Origin: Mesorhizobium sp.
GTDB taxonomy: Bacteria; Pseudomonadota; Alphaproteobacteria; Rhizobiales; Rhizobiaceae
DNA: 64,000 nt
Direction of reading: 5' to 3'
NCBI GenBank assembly: GCA_004017535.1
Contig: SAJS01000002.1
Span: 248,001 to 312,000 of the forward strand
Positions 56,188 to 64,000 of this stretch are shown one piece after another. The notes beneath the pieces are model-generated. The model did no database searches and was not told the origin of the DNA. It saw nothing but the letters and a program-made list of their open reading frames with translations. A program made the position numbers and the translations under genes. Position 1 is the first letter of the stretch; each line of letters opens with the position of its first letter.

Positions 56188-56866
56188 ACAGGGGCACCAC
56201 CTTGCCTTCGGCCAGCGTCACCCGCCGGTCCATGCGCGAGGCCAGCTCGTGGTTGTGCGTGACGATCAGCGCCGCCAACCCCGATTGCCGGACCAGCGCT
56301 TCGAGTGCATCGAACACATAGGAGGCGGTCGTCGGATCGAGATTGCCGGTCGGCTCGTCGGCCAGGAGCACCAGCGGCGCATTGGCGACCGCGCGGGCAA
56401 TGGCGACACGCTGCTGCTCGCCGCCGGAAAGCTCGGCCGGCCGGTGCTGCGCGCGTTTGCCGATCTGCATGTAGTCCAGAAGCTGTGCCGCCCGCTCCGA
56501 CGCCTCCTTGGGAGGGAGCCCCTTGATCAGCTGCGGCATCATGATGTTCTCGAGCGCCGAGAATTCCGGCAGCAGATGATGGAACTGGTAGACGAAGCCG
56601 ATATCGTTGCGGCGGATCGCGGTTCGCTCTTCGTCGGAGAGCCGGCCACAGGCGCGGCCGCCAAGGATCACGTCGCCCGCATCGGGCCGCTCCAGCAATC
56701 CCGCCGTATGCAGCAAGGTCGACTTGCCAGTGCCCGACGGCGCCACCAGCGCCACCATCTCGCCGCGCCGGAGCGAAAAATCGGCGCCGTTCAGAATGGT
56801 GAGCTTGCGCGGCCCCTGGACATAGTGCCGCTCGACGCCCTTCAGCTCGATAATGGCTTCGGCCAT
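56186..56866 (-). CDS. lolD: Lipoprotein-releasing ABC transporter ATPase LolD
   Basis: 226 residues. Walker A '[20 protein letters not shown]', signature '[15 protein letters not shown]', Walker B '[11 protein letters not shown]' and H-loop 'THNHELA' with the Lol/MacB-type spacing. Together with LolC it releases lipoproteins from the inner membrane. The start ATG overlaps the lolC stop (TGATG). A longer in-frame start upstream lies inside lolC and is rejected. Confidence 0.94.
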   Translation of the reverse strand: MAEAIIELKGVERHYVQGPRKLTILNGADFSLRRGEMVALVAPSGTGKSTLLHTAGLLERPDAGDVILGGRACGRLSDEERTAIRRNDIGFVYQFHHLLPEFSALENIMMPQLIKGLPPKEASERAAQLLDYMQIGKRAQHRPAELSGGEQQRVAIARAVANAPLVLLADEPTGNLDPTTASYVFDALEALVRQSGLAALIVTHNHELASRMDRRVTLAEGKVVPL

Positions 56867-58152
56867 CACTCGTACCTCAAGGCTTCGACAGGATCGAGCC
56901 GGGCGGCCCGCCAGGCCGGAAACACCGTCGCAATGAAGGACAGGCCCAGCGCCATGATGACGACATAGGTCGTCTCGCGCGGGTCCATCTTCGCGGGCAG
57001 CTGACTGAGGAAATAGAGCTCGGGGTTGAACAGGATCCTGCCGGTCATCCACGAGAAGAACTGGCGGATCGATTCGATGTTGATGCAGATGACGACGCCA
57101 AGCAGAACACCGGCGAGCGTGCCGGTGACGCCGATCGCCGCCCCCGTCATCAGGAAGATGCGCAGGATCGCGCCGCGCGAGGCGCCCATGGTGCGCAGGA
57201 TGGCGATGTCGTGCCCCTTGTCCTTCACCAGCATGATGAGGCCGGAAATGATGTTGAGCGCCGCCACCAGCACGATCAGCGTGAGAATCATGAACATGAC
57301 GTTGCGCTCGACCTGCAGCGCCGAGAAGAAGGTTTCGTTGCGCTGGCGCCAGTCGACGAGGTCGACCGGCCGCTGCGCCGCCTGCTCGACCAGCGGCTTC
57401 AGCGCATCGACATTGTCCGGATTGTCGACATAGATCTCGATGGTCTGCGCGCGCCCGTCCATGTTGAAATAGAGCTGCGCTTCCGAGAACGGCATGTAGA
57501 CGATCGAGCTGTCATATTCCGACATGCCGACCTCGAAGATCGCGGCCACCTTGTAGCCCTTCATGCGCGGCGTCGTGCCGAGCGGCGTCACGTCGCCGTC
57601 CGGTGAGATCAGCGTGATAGTGTCGCCGAGCACCAGCCCGAGGCTTTCCGCCATGCGCTTGCCGATCGCCACGCCCTCGCCGGTGTCGAAACCGTCGAGC
57701 GTGCCCTGCTTGATGTTGCTGGAAACGATCGAGATCTTGCCGAGGTCCTCGCCCCGGATGCCGCGCACCAGGGCGCCCGTGCCGCCGCCGACATTGCCTT
57801 GCGCCAGCACCTGGCCGTCGATCAGCGGGATGGCGTATTTGACGCCTGAGACGCCGTTGATGCGGCTCGCAACCTGGGCGTAGTCCTCCAGCGGCGAATC
57901 GAGCGGCTGCACGATGAGATGGCCGTTGACGCCAAGGATTCGCGTGAGCAGCTCGGCGCGAAAACCGTTCATAACCGCCATGACGACGATCAGCGTCGCG
58001 ACGCCGAGCATGATGCCGAGGAAGGAGATCGAGGCGATAACGGAGATCACCGTCTCCTTGCGCCGCGAGCGCAGATAGCGCCACGCCACCATGCGCTCAA
58101 AGCCGGAAAAGGCGCCCGCTCCTGACCTGGCCGCTGTCGCCGCCTCGCTCAT
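56866..58152 (-). CDS. lolC: Lipoprotein-releasing system transmembrane protein LolC/LolE
   Basis: 428 residues of the FtsX/LolCE type: one helix at about 38-63 ('[20 protein letters not shown]'), a large periplasmic domain, then three helices (about 285-310, 335-360, 395-415) and the C-terminal '[17 protein letters not shown]'. As in other rhizobia one gene serves for LolC and LolE. The ATG at 58150-58152 overlaps the proS stop by four bases. Confidence 0.94.
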   Translation of the reverse strand: MSEAATAARSGAGAFSGFERMVAWRYLRSRRKETVISVIASISFLGIMLGVATLIVVMAVMNGFRAELLTRILGVNGHLIVQPLDSPLEDYAQVASRINGVSGVKYAIPLIDGQVLAQGNVGGGTGALVRGIRGEDLGKISIVSSNIKQGTLDGFDTGEGVAIGKRMAESLGLVLGDTITLISPDGDVTPLGTTPRMKGYKVAAIFEVGMSEYDSSIVYMPFSEAQLYFNMDGRAQTIEIYVDNPDNVDALKPLVEQAAQRPVDLVDWRQRNETFFSALQVERNVMFMILTLIVLVAALNIISGLIMLVKDKGHDIAILRTMGASRGAILRIFLMTGAAIGVTGTLAGVLLGVVICINIESIRQFFSWMTGRILFNPELYFLSQLPAKMDPRETTYVVIMALGLSFIATVFPAWRAARLDPVEALRYE

Positions 58153-59477
58153 GCGGCGATACCCAGGCGCTTCTTGGCCTCGGCGACCGGCAGCGTCTCG
58201 CGCTCGCCCGACTTGCGATTCTTGATCTCGACCTCGCCCGCCGCCACGCCGCGCGGACCGACGATCACCTGCCACGGCAGGCCGATCAGGTCCGCAGTGG
58301 CGAATTTGCCGCCGGGCCGCTGGTCGGTGTCGTCATAGAGCACGTCCTTGCCGGCCGAGGTCAGCGCCGCATAGAGATCGTCGCAGACGCGGTCGCACTC
58401 GGCGTCGCCGACCTTCATATTGATCAGGCCGATGTCGAACGGCGCCACCGCTTCCGGCCAGATGATGCCGTTCTCGTCATGGCTCGCCTCGATGATTGCC
58501 GCGACCAGGCGCGACGGGCCGATGCCATAGGAACCGCCGGACGCATAATGATCCTTGCCATCGGGGCCGGTCACCTTGGCGTTCATCGGCTTGGAGTACT
58601 TCTCGCCGAAATGGAAGATATGGCCGACCTCGATGCCGCGCGCCGAAAGCCGGTCGCCTTCGGCGACTTTCTCCCAGGCTGCCTCGTCATGCATTTCGTC
58701 GGTGGCCGCGTAAGGCGTCGTCCACTTCTGCACGATGCCGCCGATCTCGGCATCGTCGGCGAAGTTGGTGTTCGCATCCGGCACGTCGAGCGCGAGATAG
58801 GTGCGGTCGCAGAACACCTGGCTCTCGCCGGTCTCGGCCAGGATGATGAACTCGTGGCTGAGGTCGCCGCCGATCGGGCCGGTATCGGCGCGCATCGGGA
58901 TGGCCTGCAGGCCCATGAGCGTGAACGTCCTGAGATAGGAGACGAACATGCGGTTGTAGGCGGCCCGGGCGCCTTCGAAATCAAGGTCGAAGGAATAGGC
59001 GTCCTTCATCAGGAACTCCCTGCTGCGCATGACGCCGAAGCGCGGGCGCACCTCGTCGCGGAACTTCCACTGGATGTGGTAGAGATTGAGCGGCAGGTCC
59101 TTGTAGGACTTGACGTAGGCGCGGAAGATCTCGGTGACCATCTCTTCGTTGGTCGGGCCGTAGAGCATGTCACGGTCCTGGCGATCCTTGATACGCAGCA
59201 TCTCCTTGCCGTAGTCGTTGTAGCGGCCGCTTTCGCGCCAAAGATCCGCCGACTGGATGGTCGGCATCAGGATTTCCAGCGCGCCGGCGCGGTTCTGCTC
59301 CTCACGGATGATCTGGCAAACCTTGTCCAGCACGCGCTTGCCCAGTGGCAGCCACGAGAAGCTGCCCTGCCCCTGCTGGCGGATCATGCCCGCGCGCAGC
59401 ATCAGCCGGTGCGAGACGATTTCGGCCTCGCGGGGATTTTCTTTGAGAATGGGCAGGAAGTAGCGCGACAAACGCAT
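58149..59477 (-). CDS. proS: Prolyl-tRNA synthetase
   Basis: 442 residues of the short alphaproteobacterial form, which lacks the editing insertion found in E. coli ProS. Class II motifs are visible ('[20 protein letters not shown]', '[18 protein letters not shown]', '[13 protein letters not shown]', '[15 protein letters not shown]'). It charges tRNA-Pro. The start [11 protein letters not shown] (ATG at 59475-59477) matches the family. First gene of proS-lolC-lolD. Confidence 0.95.
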   Translation of the reverse strand: MRLSRYFLPILKENPREAEIVSHRLMLRAGMIRQQGQGSFSWLPLGKRVLDKVCQIIREEQNRAGALEILMPTIQSADLWRESGRYNDYGKEMLRIKDRQDRDMLYGPTNEEMVTEIFRAYVKSYKDLPLNLYHIQWKFRDEVRPRFGVMRSREFLMKDAYSFDLDFEGARAAYNRMFVSYLRTFTLMGLQAIPMRADTGPIGGDLSHEFIILAETGESQVFCDRTYLALDVPDANTNFADDAEIGGIVQKWTTPYAATDEMHDEAAWEKVAEGDRLSARGIEVGHIFHFGEKYSKPMNAKVTGPDGKDHYASGGSYGIGPSRLVAAIIEASHDENGIIWPEAVAPFDIGLINMKVGDAECDRVCDDLYAALTSAGKDVLYDDTDQRPGGKFATADLIGLPWQVIVGPRGVAAGEVEIKNRKSGERETLPVAEAKKRLGIAA

Positions 59478-59727
59478 GGACTGGTCCGTGAGTGAAAATG
59501 GCGGCGCGGGGAATCGGCGCAACCGAGGCTGCTTGCCCGGGCTTCATAGCCATTTCATGGCCGAATGGAAACCCGAGTGCCCCAAAGTATCGGGCCTTCT
59601 GCACCTTACCAAAAAGGCGATTTTGACCGCAAAGTGCCGCAATGGCATTTTGATCGATTCACAAGCAAGCCTTGCCGCACTATTGTGCAGTGCAGCACGA
59701 TATTGCCCGTTTCCAGGCAAAATTCTT

Positions 59728-59757
59728 CGTGACATTTTCACCTGCCTTGGTCTAGTG
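59728..59757 (+). promoter_or_regulatory. Candidate promoter of the sRNA at 59764
   Basis: CGTGAC (59728-59733), close to the rhizobial -35 CTTGAC, is followed after 18 bases by CTAGTG (59752-59757), a partial match to the -10 CTATAT. Predicted transcription start near 59764. Confidence 0.45.
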
Positions 59758-59763
59758 TGCGCC

Positions 59764-59912
59764 GATAACCGAGAGGGCGGAGAAAAATCTGCTCTCCTAC
59801 GCGGTCAAAGTCTTGGGAGGATGCGATCTAGGCGCGGTAACTCGCTGCCGCCGGACACCGGAAACGGATCGGACGCGTTTAAATTGCAAGGCCTCGTGCC
59901 TTGCATTTTTTT
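59764..59912 (+). ncRNA. Candidate trans-encoded sRNA of about 149 nt, possibly alpha-r9 (Smr9C) family
   Basis: A promoter-like sequence, a stretch with an internal stem-loop (GAGAG ... CTCTC near 59771-59796), then an excellent terminator delimit an independent transcript in the 573-bp gap between proS and the DUF1467 gene. The length fits alpha-r9 RNAs of Rhizobiales (144-158 nt), and I recall those lying next to proS, but I cannot align sequences here. The rest of the gap (59478-59727 and 59914-60050) shows no gene apart from a terminator at 59973. Confidence 0.6.
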
Positions 59913-59913
59913 T
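59885..59913 (+). terminator. Rho-independent terminator of the sRNA
   Basis: TGCAAGGC (59885-59892) pairs with GCCTTGCA (59898-59905) around a 5-base loop, and eight Ts follow (59906-59913). No plus-strand protein gene precedes it, which argues for a non-coding transcript. Confidence 0.85.
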
Positions 59914-59972
59914 GTGCAATCATCTGCTTAGCCCAGCCCTCTGCCAAACAGCTTGACCATCCTGCGCACGCG

Positions 59973-59995
59973 AAAATCGGAAGCCGGCTTCCGAT
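59973..59995 (-). terminator. Rho-independent terminator of the birA-rnj-mce-DUF1467 strand
   Basis: ATCGGAAGCC (59976-59985) and GGCTTCCGAT (59986-59995) are perfect complements, and on the minus strand the hairpin is followed by TTTTCGCG. It lies 56 bases beyond the DUF1467 stop. Confidence 0.7.
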
Positions 59996-60050
59996 CTCAA
60001 CCCTTGCGCGCGCATGGTTCGCAATACTTGCGGAGACTGTGTCCTCAGCC

Positions 60051-60335
60051 TCAGCGATGGGTATTCGGACTAAAGTCCGGCATGATCCGCATGATGTCGT
60101 CGAAGCTGAACCCCAGTCCCATCGTCAGGCCGTAGAGAATACCCATCACGACCACCGTCACGACCGTCGCGCGCAGGAAGGCGCGCCGCATATGCGGCCC
60201 GCGCGGCGCGCTGGAAACTGTGCCAAGCGTGACATCCCTGTCGTCGTCCTGCGTGCGCAGGCTGAACGGCAGAACGATGAACAGCGCCAGCCACCAGGTG
60301 ACGAAGAACAGCGCGGCGAGCAGGACCCAGTTCAT
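60051..60335 (-). CDS. DUF1467 family small membrane protein
   Basis: 94 residues with two membrane helices (about 3-25 and 57-77), 'TWWLALFIVLPFSLRTQDD' in the first half and 'FSFDDIMRIMPDF' at the end. DUF1467 proteins of this size are widespread in alphaproteobacteria beside mce; their function is unknown. The start overlaps the mce stop (ATGA). Confidence 0.88.
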   Translation of the reverse strand: MNWVLLAALFFVTWWLALFIVLPFSLRTQDDDRDVTLGTVSSAPRGPHMRRAFLRATVVTVVVMGILYGLTMGLGFSFDDIMRIMPDFSPNTHR

Positions 60336-60736
60336 GCCTGCTCCAGTTCGACCAGCGTGCCGAAGAAATCCTTGGGATGCAGGAACAGCACTGGCTTGCC
60401 ATGCGCACCGGTCTTCGGGTTGCCGTCGCCCAGCACGCGGGCGCCGCTTTGCTTCAAATGATCGCGCGCGGCCAGGATATCGTCCACCTCGTAGCAGACA
60501 TGGTGCATGCCGCCCGAAGGGTTTTTCCCGAGAAACGCCGCGATCGGCGAGGCATCGCCCAGCGGCTCCAGCAACTCGATCTTCGTGTTGCCGACATCGA
60601 CGAACACCACCGTCACACCATGCTCCGGCAGCGCCTGCGGCGCACTCAATCGCGCGCCCAGCATATCGCGATAGGCGGCCGACGCCGCAGCCAAATCCGG
60701 CACGGCAAGCGCGACATGGTTCAGGCGTCCAAGCAT
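60332..60736 (-). CDS. mce: Methylmalonyl-CoA epimerase
   Basis: 134 residues of the glyoxalase/VOC fold: 'LNHVALAVPDLAAASAAYRD' with metal ligand His7, 'KIELLEPLG', 'GGMHHVCYEVDD' and 'FFGTLVELEQA' with the final metal-binding glutamate. It interconverts (R)- and (S)-methylmalonyl-CoA in propionyl-CoA and ethylmalonyl-CoA metabolism, feeding a B12-dependent mutase; cob genes lie elsewhere in the window. The ATG of MLGRLNHV is chosen rather than the upstream TTG, which lies inside a repeat. Confidence 0.93.
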   Translation of the reverse strand: MLGRLNHVALAVPDLAAASAAYRDMLGARLSAPQALPEHGVTVVFVDVGNTKIELLEPLGDASPIAAFLGKNPSGGMHHVCYEVDDILAARDHLKQSGARVLGDGNPKTGAHGKPVLFLHPKDFFGTLVELEQA

Positions 60737-60749
60737 TGGCGGTTTCCTC

Positions 60750-60821
60750 AGGCAGTAGGCAGTAGGCAAGAAGCAAATTTGGCGAGCTAAAAGCAATCGC
60801 CTTTCCTATTGCCTACTGCCT
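60750..60821. repeat. Inverted repeat between rnj and mce
   Basis: AGGCAGTAGGCA (60750-60761) and TGCCTACTGCCT (60810-60821) are perfect 12-base complements, and each arm is flanked by a second partial CAGTAGGCA unit. The element fills the 97-bp gap between rnj and mce. It is a different family from repeats A and B. Confidence 0.6.
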
Positions 60822-60833
60822 AATCCCACTGCC

Positions 60834-62504
60834 TCATCTCGTAACAAACACCGTCACCAGCGGCTTCTTGCCCCAGGCGTCGTTGGCGGCGGCGCGCACG
60901 GCGCGCCGCACGGCTTCCTGCACCAGGTCAAGGTCTTTTCGGCGCTGGCGCGGAATGGAGTCCACCGCGCCGATTGCCGCATCGAGCATCAGGTCTTCCA
61001 GCGTCTCGCCGCTGGCATCCGCCTCGGCCACGCCGATCGCCACCAGGTCGGGATCGCCGGCAAGCTCGTATTTGTCGTCGAGCACGACATTGACCGCGAC
61101 ATGCCCGGCGAAGGAGAGTTTGCGGCGATCGCGTATCCCCATCGCCTGGTCGGTGCCGATCAAGAACCCGTCCTTGTACAGCCGGCCGAACGGCAGCTGG
61201 TCGATGATCGTCGCCGGGCCGGGCCAGAGTCTGAGCATGTCGCCGTCGCGCACCTGCGCCACCTGGCCGATACCCGACATTGACATCAGCGAGCCCTGCG
61301 CCACCAGATGCGCCGCCTCGCCATGCACGGGAACGCCGATCTGCGGCCGCACCCATTCATACATCTTGCGCAATTCGCTGCGGCGCGGGTGGCCAGACAC
61401 ATGCACCAGCGCGTCGCCATCCTCGATGATCTTCATGCCGAGGTCGATCAGCCGGTTCTTGATTTCCAGGATCGCCCTCTCGTTGCCGGGAATGGTGCGC
61501 GAGGAAAACACCACCGTGTCGCCGGCCGTCAGCGCCACCGACTTCATCTCGTCGCGCGACAGCTTTGCAAGCGCCGCCAGCGGCTCGCCCTGGCTGCCGG
61601 TGCAGATGATCACCAGGTTCTCGCGCGGGATATAGCCATAGTCTTCTTCGGAGATGAACTCCGGCAGGCCGTCCATATAGCCGAGCTCGCCCGCCACATC
61701 GATGACGCGCTTCAGCGAGCGGCCGAGCACCAGGCACTGCCGGCCGGCATCGCGCGCCGCGCGCGCTATCGAGACGATGCGCCCGACATTGGAGGAGAAG
61801 GTAGTGACCGCGACGCGGCCCTTGGCCTTCTCGATGACGCCCTTGAGGCCTTCGCCCACCGCCACTTCCGACGGCGACTCTCCTTCCCTCAACGCGTTGG
61901 TGGAATCGCAGATCAGCGCCAGCACGCCCTTGTCGCCATAGGTGCGGAACCGCGCCTCGTCGGTCTTCGGCCCGATCGTCGGCTCCGGGTCGATCTTCCA
62001 GTCGCCAGTGTGGATGACGGTGCCGGCCGGCGTGGTGATCGCCAGCGACATCGGTTCGGGAATCGAGTGCGCCACCGGAATGGCCTCGATCTCGAAAGGT
62101 CCGATGGTGAATTTCTCTCCGGCCCGGTAGATCGACGCCGGGATCTTCGGCGCATTCTGCTCGCCCTGCCGCTTGGCTTCGAGCAGACCGGCGGTGAACG
62201 GCGTCATCCAGACCGGCGCCTTGAGCCTCGGCCAGATGTCGAGCAGCGCGCCGTAATGGTCCTCATGCGCGTGGGTGATGACGATGCCGCGCAAGCCGTC
62301 GATGTTCTCCTCGATGAAGCGCGTATCGGGCAGGATGAGATCGACGCCGGGATGCGCGCTATCGGGAAAGGTGACGCCGACATCGACGACGATCCATTCG
62401 CGCGCATCAGCGGGCCCATAGCCGTAAAGGGCGAAATTCATGCCGATCTCGCCGACGCCGCCCAGCGGCGCGAAGACGAGCTCGGCGTTTTCTCTATTCG
62501 CCAT
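60834..62504 (-). CDS. rnj: Ribonuclease J
   Basis: 556 residues of the beta-CASP metallo-beta-lactamase family. 'HAHEDH' (78-83) is the zinc site, with further ligands in 'AHSIPEP' and 'IHTGDWKID', then the beta-CASP domain ('CTGSQGEPLAALAKLS', 'VHVSGHPRRSEL'). RNase J matures rRNA and degrades mRNA in rhizobia. Normal length. Located between birA and mce as in other Rhizobiales. Confidence 0.95.
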   Translation of the reverse strand: MANRENAELVFAPLGGVGEIGMNFALYGYGPADAREWIVVDVGVTFPDSAHPGVDLILPDTRFIEENIDGLRGIVITHAHEDHYGALLDIWPRLKAPVWMTPFTAGLLEAKRQGEQNAPKIPASIYRAGEKFTIGPFEIEAIPVAHSIPEPMSLAITTPAGTVIHTGDWKIDPEPTIGPKTDEARFRTYGDKGVLALICDSTNALREGESPSEVAVGEGLKGVIEKAKGRVAVTTFSSNVGRIVSIARAARDAGRQCLVLGRSLKRVIDVAGELGYMDGLPEFISEEDYGYIPRENLVIICTGSQGEPLAALAKLSRDEMKSVALTAGDTVVFSSRTIPGNERAILEIKNRLIDLGMKIIEDGDALVHVSGHPRRSELRKMYEWVRPQIGVPVHGEAAHLVAQGSLMSMSGIGQVAQVRDGDMLRLWPGPATIIDQLPFGRLYKDGFLIGTDQAMGIRDRRKLSFAGHVAVNVVLDDKYELAGDPDLVAIGVAEADASGETLEDLMLDAAIGAVDSIPRQRRKDLDLVQEAVRRAVRAAANDAWGKKPLVTVFVTR

Positions 62505-62540
62505 GAATCTTTTCCTTCCTGGCCGTCAAGCCAAGCCGTT

Positions 62541-62598
62541 GGAGCAATTCCGGGAAAAGCGTGGTCAATGGCTTCGTCCGGAATGGCGCAAAATAAAA
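62541..62598 (+). repeat. Family B repeat, module 1 only, diverged
   Basis: GAGCAATTCCGGGAAAAGCG then GGCTTCGTCCGGAATGGCGC resembles module 1 of the copies at 6292 and 40959, with several differences and no second hairpin. It lies between birA and rnj, ending just before the birA stop. Confidence 0.55.
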
Positions 62599-63420
62599 CT
62601 ATACCCGGGCCGAGGCGACAGCGCCGAAATGCACGTCACCGGCCGCGATCGTCAAAACCGATCCTTCATCGTCGCGGATCACGAAACGGCAGTCTTCGTC
62701 AATGGTTTCGAAGACGCCGCGCACCACATTGCCGTCAATTCTGACAGCAACCTCGCCCCCGAGCCCCGCCGCGCGGGCAAGCCAGCGCTTTCTGATGGCA
62801 TCGAGCCCGCGCCCGTCATCCCAGAGCCTGGCATTCTCGCTCCAGGCGTCGGACAGCGCCAGGAACAGTATTTCGGCGTCGCAATCGGCGCCCAGCGCCT
62901 GCAGCGATGTCGCCGGATAAGGCAGATCCTGCGGATAGGCCACGACATTGACGCCGATGCCGATGCCGACCGCGAAACGGCCGCCTTCCAGCATCGTCGA
63001 TTCCAGCAGGATCCCGGCAAGCTTGGCGCCCGAGGCCAGCACATCGTTCGGCCATTTCAGCTCGAAGCGGTTGCGGCCCTGGCTCGCGCCATCCAAGGCG
63101 ACGGCGATCCGGCCTTTCGGCACGACGGCGTCGAGCGCGTCGGCCAGCGCCAGCCCCGCGACGAAGCCAAGCGTCGCTGCCAGCCGCAGCTCGCCGCCCG
63201 GAACCAGGAGCAGTGTCGCCGCAAGATTGCCTTCCGGGGTCGCCCAGGCGCGGCCACGCCGGCCGCGGCCGCTCTCCTGCTTCTTCGACACGACCCAGAG
63301 CTTGCCGGGATCGCCGGCGCGCGCGTGCTCCAGCGCCAGCGCGTTGGTGGAGCCGACGCTGTCATGCGCCTCGAGCCGGAACCCCTCCGACGCCGCGGTT
63401 GGAGCCAGCCGAAACGCCAT
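62599..63420 (-). CDS. birA: Biotin-[acetyl-CoA-carboxylase] ligase
   Basis: 273 residues. 'ESGRGRRGRAWATPEGNLA' (about 49-67) is the biotinyl-AMP loop and 'LKWPNDVL' (121-128) the catalytic lysine block. It lacks the N-terminal DNA-binding domain of E. coli BirA, so it is a ligase and not a repressor. Four bases separate it from nuoN, whose message probably includes it. Confidence 0.94.
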   Translation of the reverse strand: MAFRLAPTAASEGFRLEAHDSVGSTNALALEHARAGDPGKLWVVSKKQESGRGRRGRAWATPEGNLAATLLLVPGGELRLAATLGFVAGLALADALDAVVPKGRIAVALDGASQGRNRFELKWPNDVLASGAKLAGILLESTMLEGGRFAVGIGIGVNVVAYPQDLPYPATSLQALGADCDAEILFLALSDAWSENARLWDDGRGLDAIRKRWLARAAGLGGEVAVRIDGNVVRGVFETIDEDCRFVIRDDEGSVLTIAAGDVHFGAVASARV

Positions 63421-63424
63421 CCGG

Positions 63425-64000
63425 TCAGAAAAAGGTCTTCGCGGCGGCTTCGGCGTAGCTGCCGATCGGCCCGCCGATCAGCACGTAGAACAGCACGAAG
63501 GCGCCGCTGACGCCGAGCACAAGGCGCAACTCGCTGGCCATCGGGACGAAGCCGCCGACGGGCTCGTCGAACCACATGATCTTGATGATGCGCAGGTAAT
63601 AGTAGGCGCCCACCACTGAGGCCAGAACGCCGATGATCGCCAGCGCGTAAAGATGCGCGTTGATGGCGGCGAGGAACACATACCATTTTCCCCAGAAGCC
63701 CGCGAGCGGCGGAATGCCGGCCAGCGAGAACATCAGGATGGTGAGGATGGTGGCCATGACCGGGTTGGTCGAGGCGAGACCGGAAAGGTCGCTGATCTGC
63801 TCGACATTGCCTTCCTTGCGCCGCATGGCCAGGATGAAGGCGAAGGTGCCGAGCGTCATCACAAGATAGATCAGCATGTAGATGGCGACGCCACGCACGC
63901 CGGCCTGGCTGTTGGCGGCAAGGCCGACCAGCGCGTAGCCCATATGGCCGATCGAGGAATAGGCCATCAGGCGCTTGATGTTGGTCTGGCCGATGGCCGC
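63425..64000 (-). CDS. nuoN: NADH-quinone oxidoreductase subunit N (5' end beyond the window)
   Basis: The last 191 residues of NuoN are present, with the reading frame still open at base 64000. '[17 protein letters not shown]', '[20 protein letters not shown]' and '[20 protein letters not shown]' are conserved helices of this proton-pumping, antiporter-like subunit of complex I. The rest of the nuo operon should lie to the right. Confidence 0.96.
   Translation of the reverse strand, partial: AAIGQTNIKRLMAYSSIGHMGYALVGLAANSQAGVRGVAIYMLIYLVMTLGTFAFILAMRRKEGNVEQISDLSGLASTNPVMATILTILMFSLAGIPPLAGFWGKWYVFLAAINAHLYALAIIGVLASVVGAYYYLRIIKIMWFDEPVGGFVPMASELRLVLGVSGAFVLFYVLIGGPIGSYAEAAAKTFF

Noticed and set aside
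59476-59931. Plus-strand open frame of 151 codons upstream of proS
   Set aside because: It contains the sRNA promoter and terminator and lacks domain features; the region is better explained as non-coding.

Overview
The window is a stretch of high-GC alphaproteobacterial chromosome, most like Mesorhizobium or another Phyllobacteriaceae/Rhizobiales genome. The evidence is the conserved order nuoN-birA-rnj-mce-(DUF1467)-(sRNA)-proS-lolC-lolD, the Paracoccus/Pseudomonas-denitrificans-type cob genes, the soxBDAG sarcosine oxidase operon, a GTTC-N7-GTTC type SOS box and two families of rhizobial-style intergenic hairpin repeats. I see no insertion sequence, prophage, CRISPR array or rRNA. One tRNA (Leu, anticodon GAG) is present.

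Layout. 1-4.4 kb: end of a GlxA-type AraC regulator, a taurine/sulfonate-type ABC importer and a DUF1194 protein. 4.5-6.3 kb: purC and a site-2-type protease. 6.5-9.0 kb: a large FAD/GcvT-type demethylating dehydrogenase. 9.4-12.4 kb: a small secreted protein and an MscS-family channel. 12.6-17.8 kb: soxBDAG. 18-20.2 kb: an MFS exporter and a nitroreductase. 20.4-28.1 kb: an XRE-cupin regulator and a tightly overlapping operon (FAD/GcvT demethylase, homocysteine methyltransferase, aminotransferase, second FAD/GcvT demethylase). 28.2-36.3 kb: an ABC importer with a cytosine-deaminase-like amidohydrolase, an FAD-linked oxidase, two flavodoxin-fold oxidoreductases, a RidA protein and a creatininase-family amidohydrolase. 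36.3-40.1 kb: a phosphatase and cobC/cobD/cobO/cobP with no spacing at all. 40.2-47.7 kb: ChaC, a quaternary-amine-type Rieske oxygenase, MFS, an acyltransferase-like membrane protein plus ICMT-like methyltransferase, HXXEE protein, MerR regulator, mgtE. 48-53 kb: a LuxR-type regulator and a serine-cycle operon (sgaA, mcl, mtkA, mtkB). 53.2-64 kb: tRNA-Leu, lipB, an SRPBCC-M50 fusion, a 28-residue membrane peptide behind an SOS box, lolD/lolC/proS, an sRNA candidate, DUF1467, mce, rnj, birA and partial nuoN.

The unifying theme is catabolism of N-methylated compounds. A Rieske oxygenase of the class that attacks quaternary amines, three stand-alone FAD/GcvT demethylases, the four-subunit sarcosine oxidase and a methionine-forming methyltransferase together could strip methyl groups from betaine-like substrates to glycine. 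GcvT-type domains hand the carbon to tetrahydrofolate, and the sgaA/mcl/mtkAB genes belong to the serine cycle, which assimilates methylene-tetrahydrofolate. Substrate specificities are inferred, not shown.

The least obvious signals are non-coding or very small. They are (i) a 28-aa single-span membrane peptide preceded by three GTTC repeats at exact 11-bp spacing, which looks like an SOS-induced division inhibitor analogous to Caulobacter SidA; (ii) two covarying hairpin repeat families, one abutting stop codons in all four copies, the other twice placing a perfect hairpin directly before the ribosome-binding site of an N-methyl catabolic gene; (iii) paired 26-bp operators before the XRE-cupin regulator; (iv) a promoter-to-terminator sRNA of about 150 nt upstream of proS; and (v) a LuxR-type regulator that lacks the phosphoacceptor aspartate, next to the serine-cycle operon.
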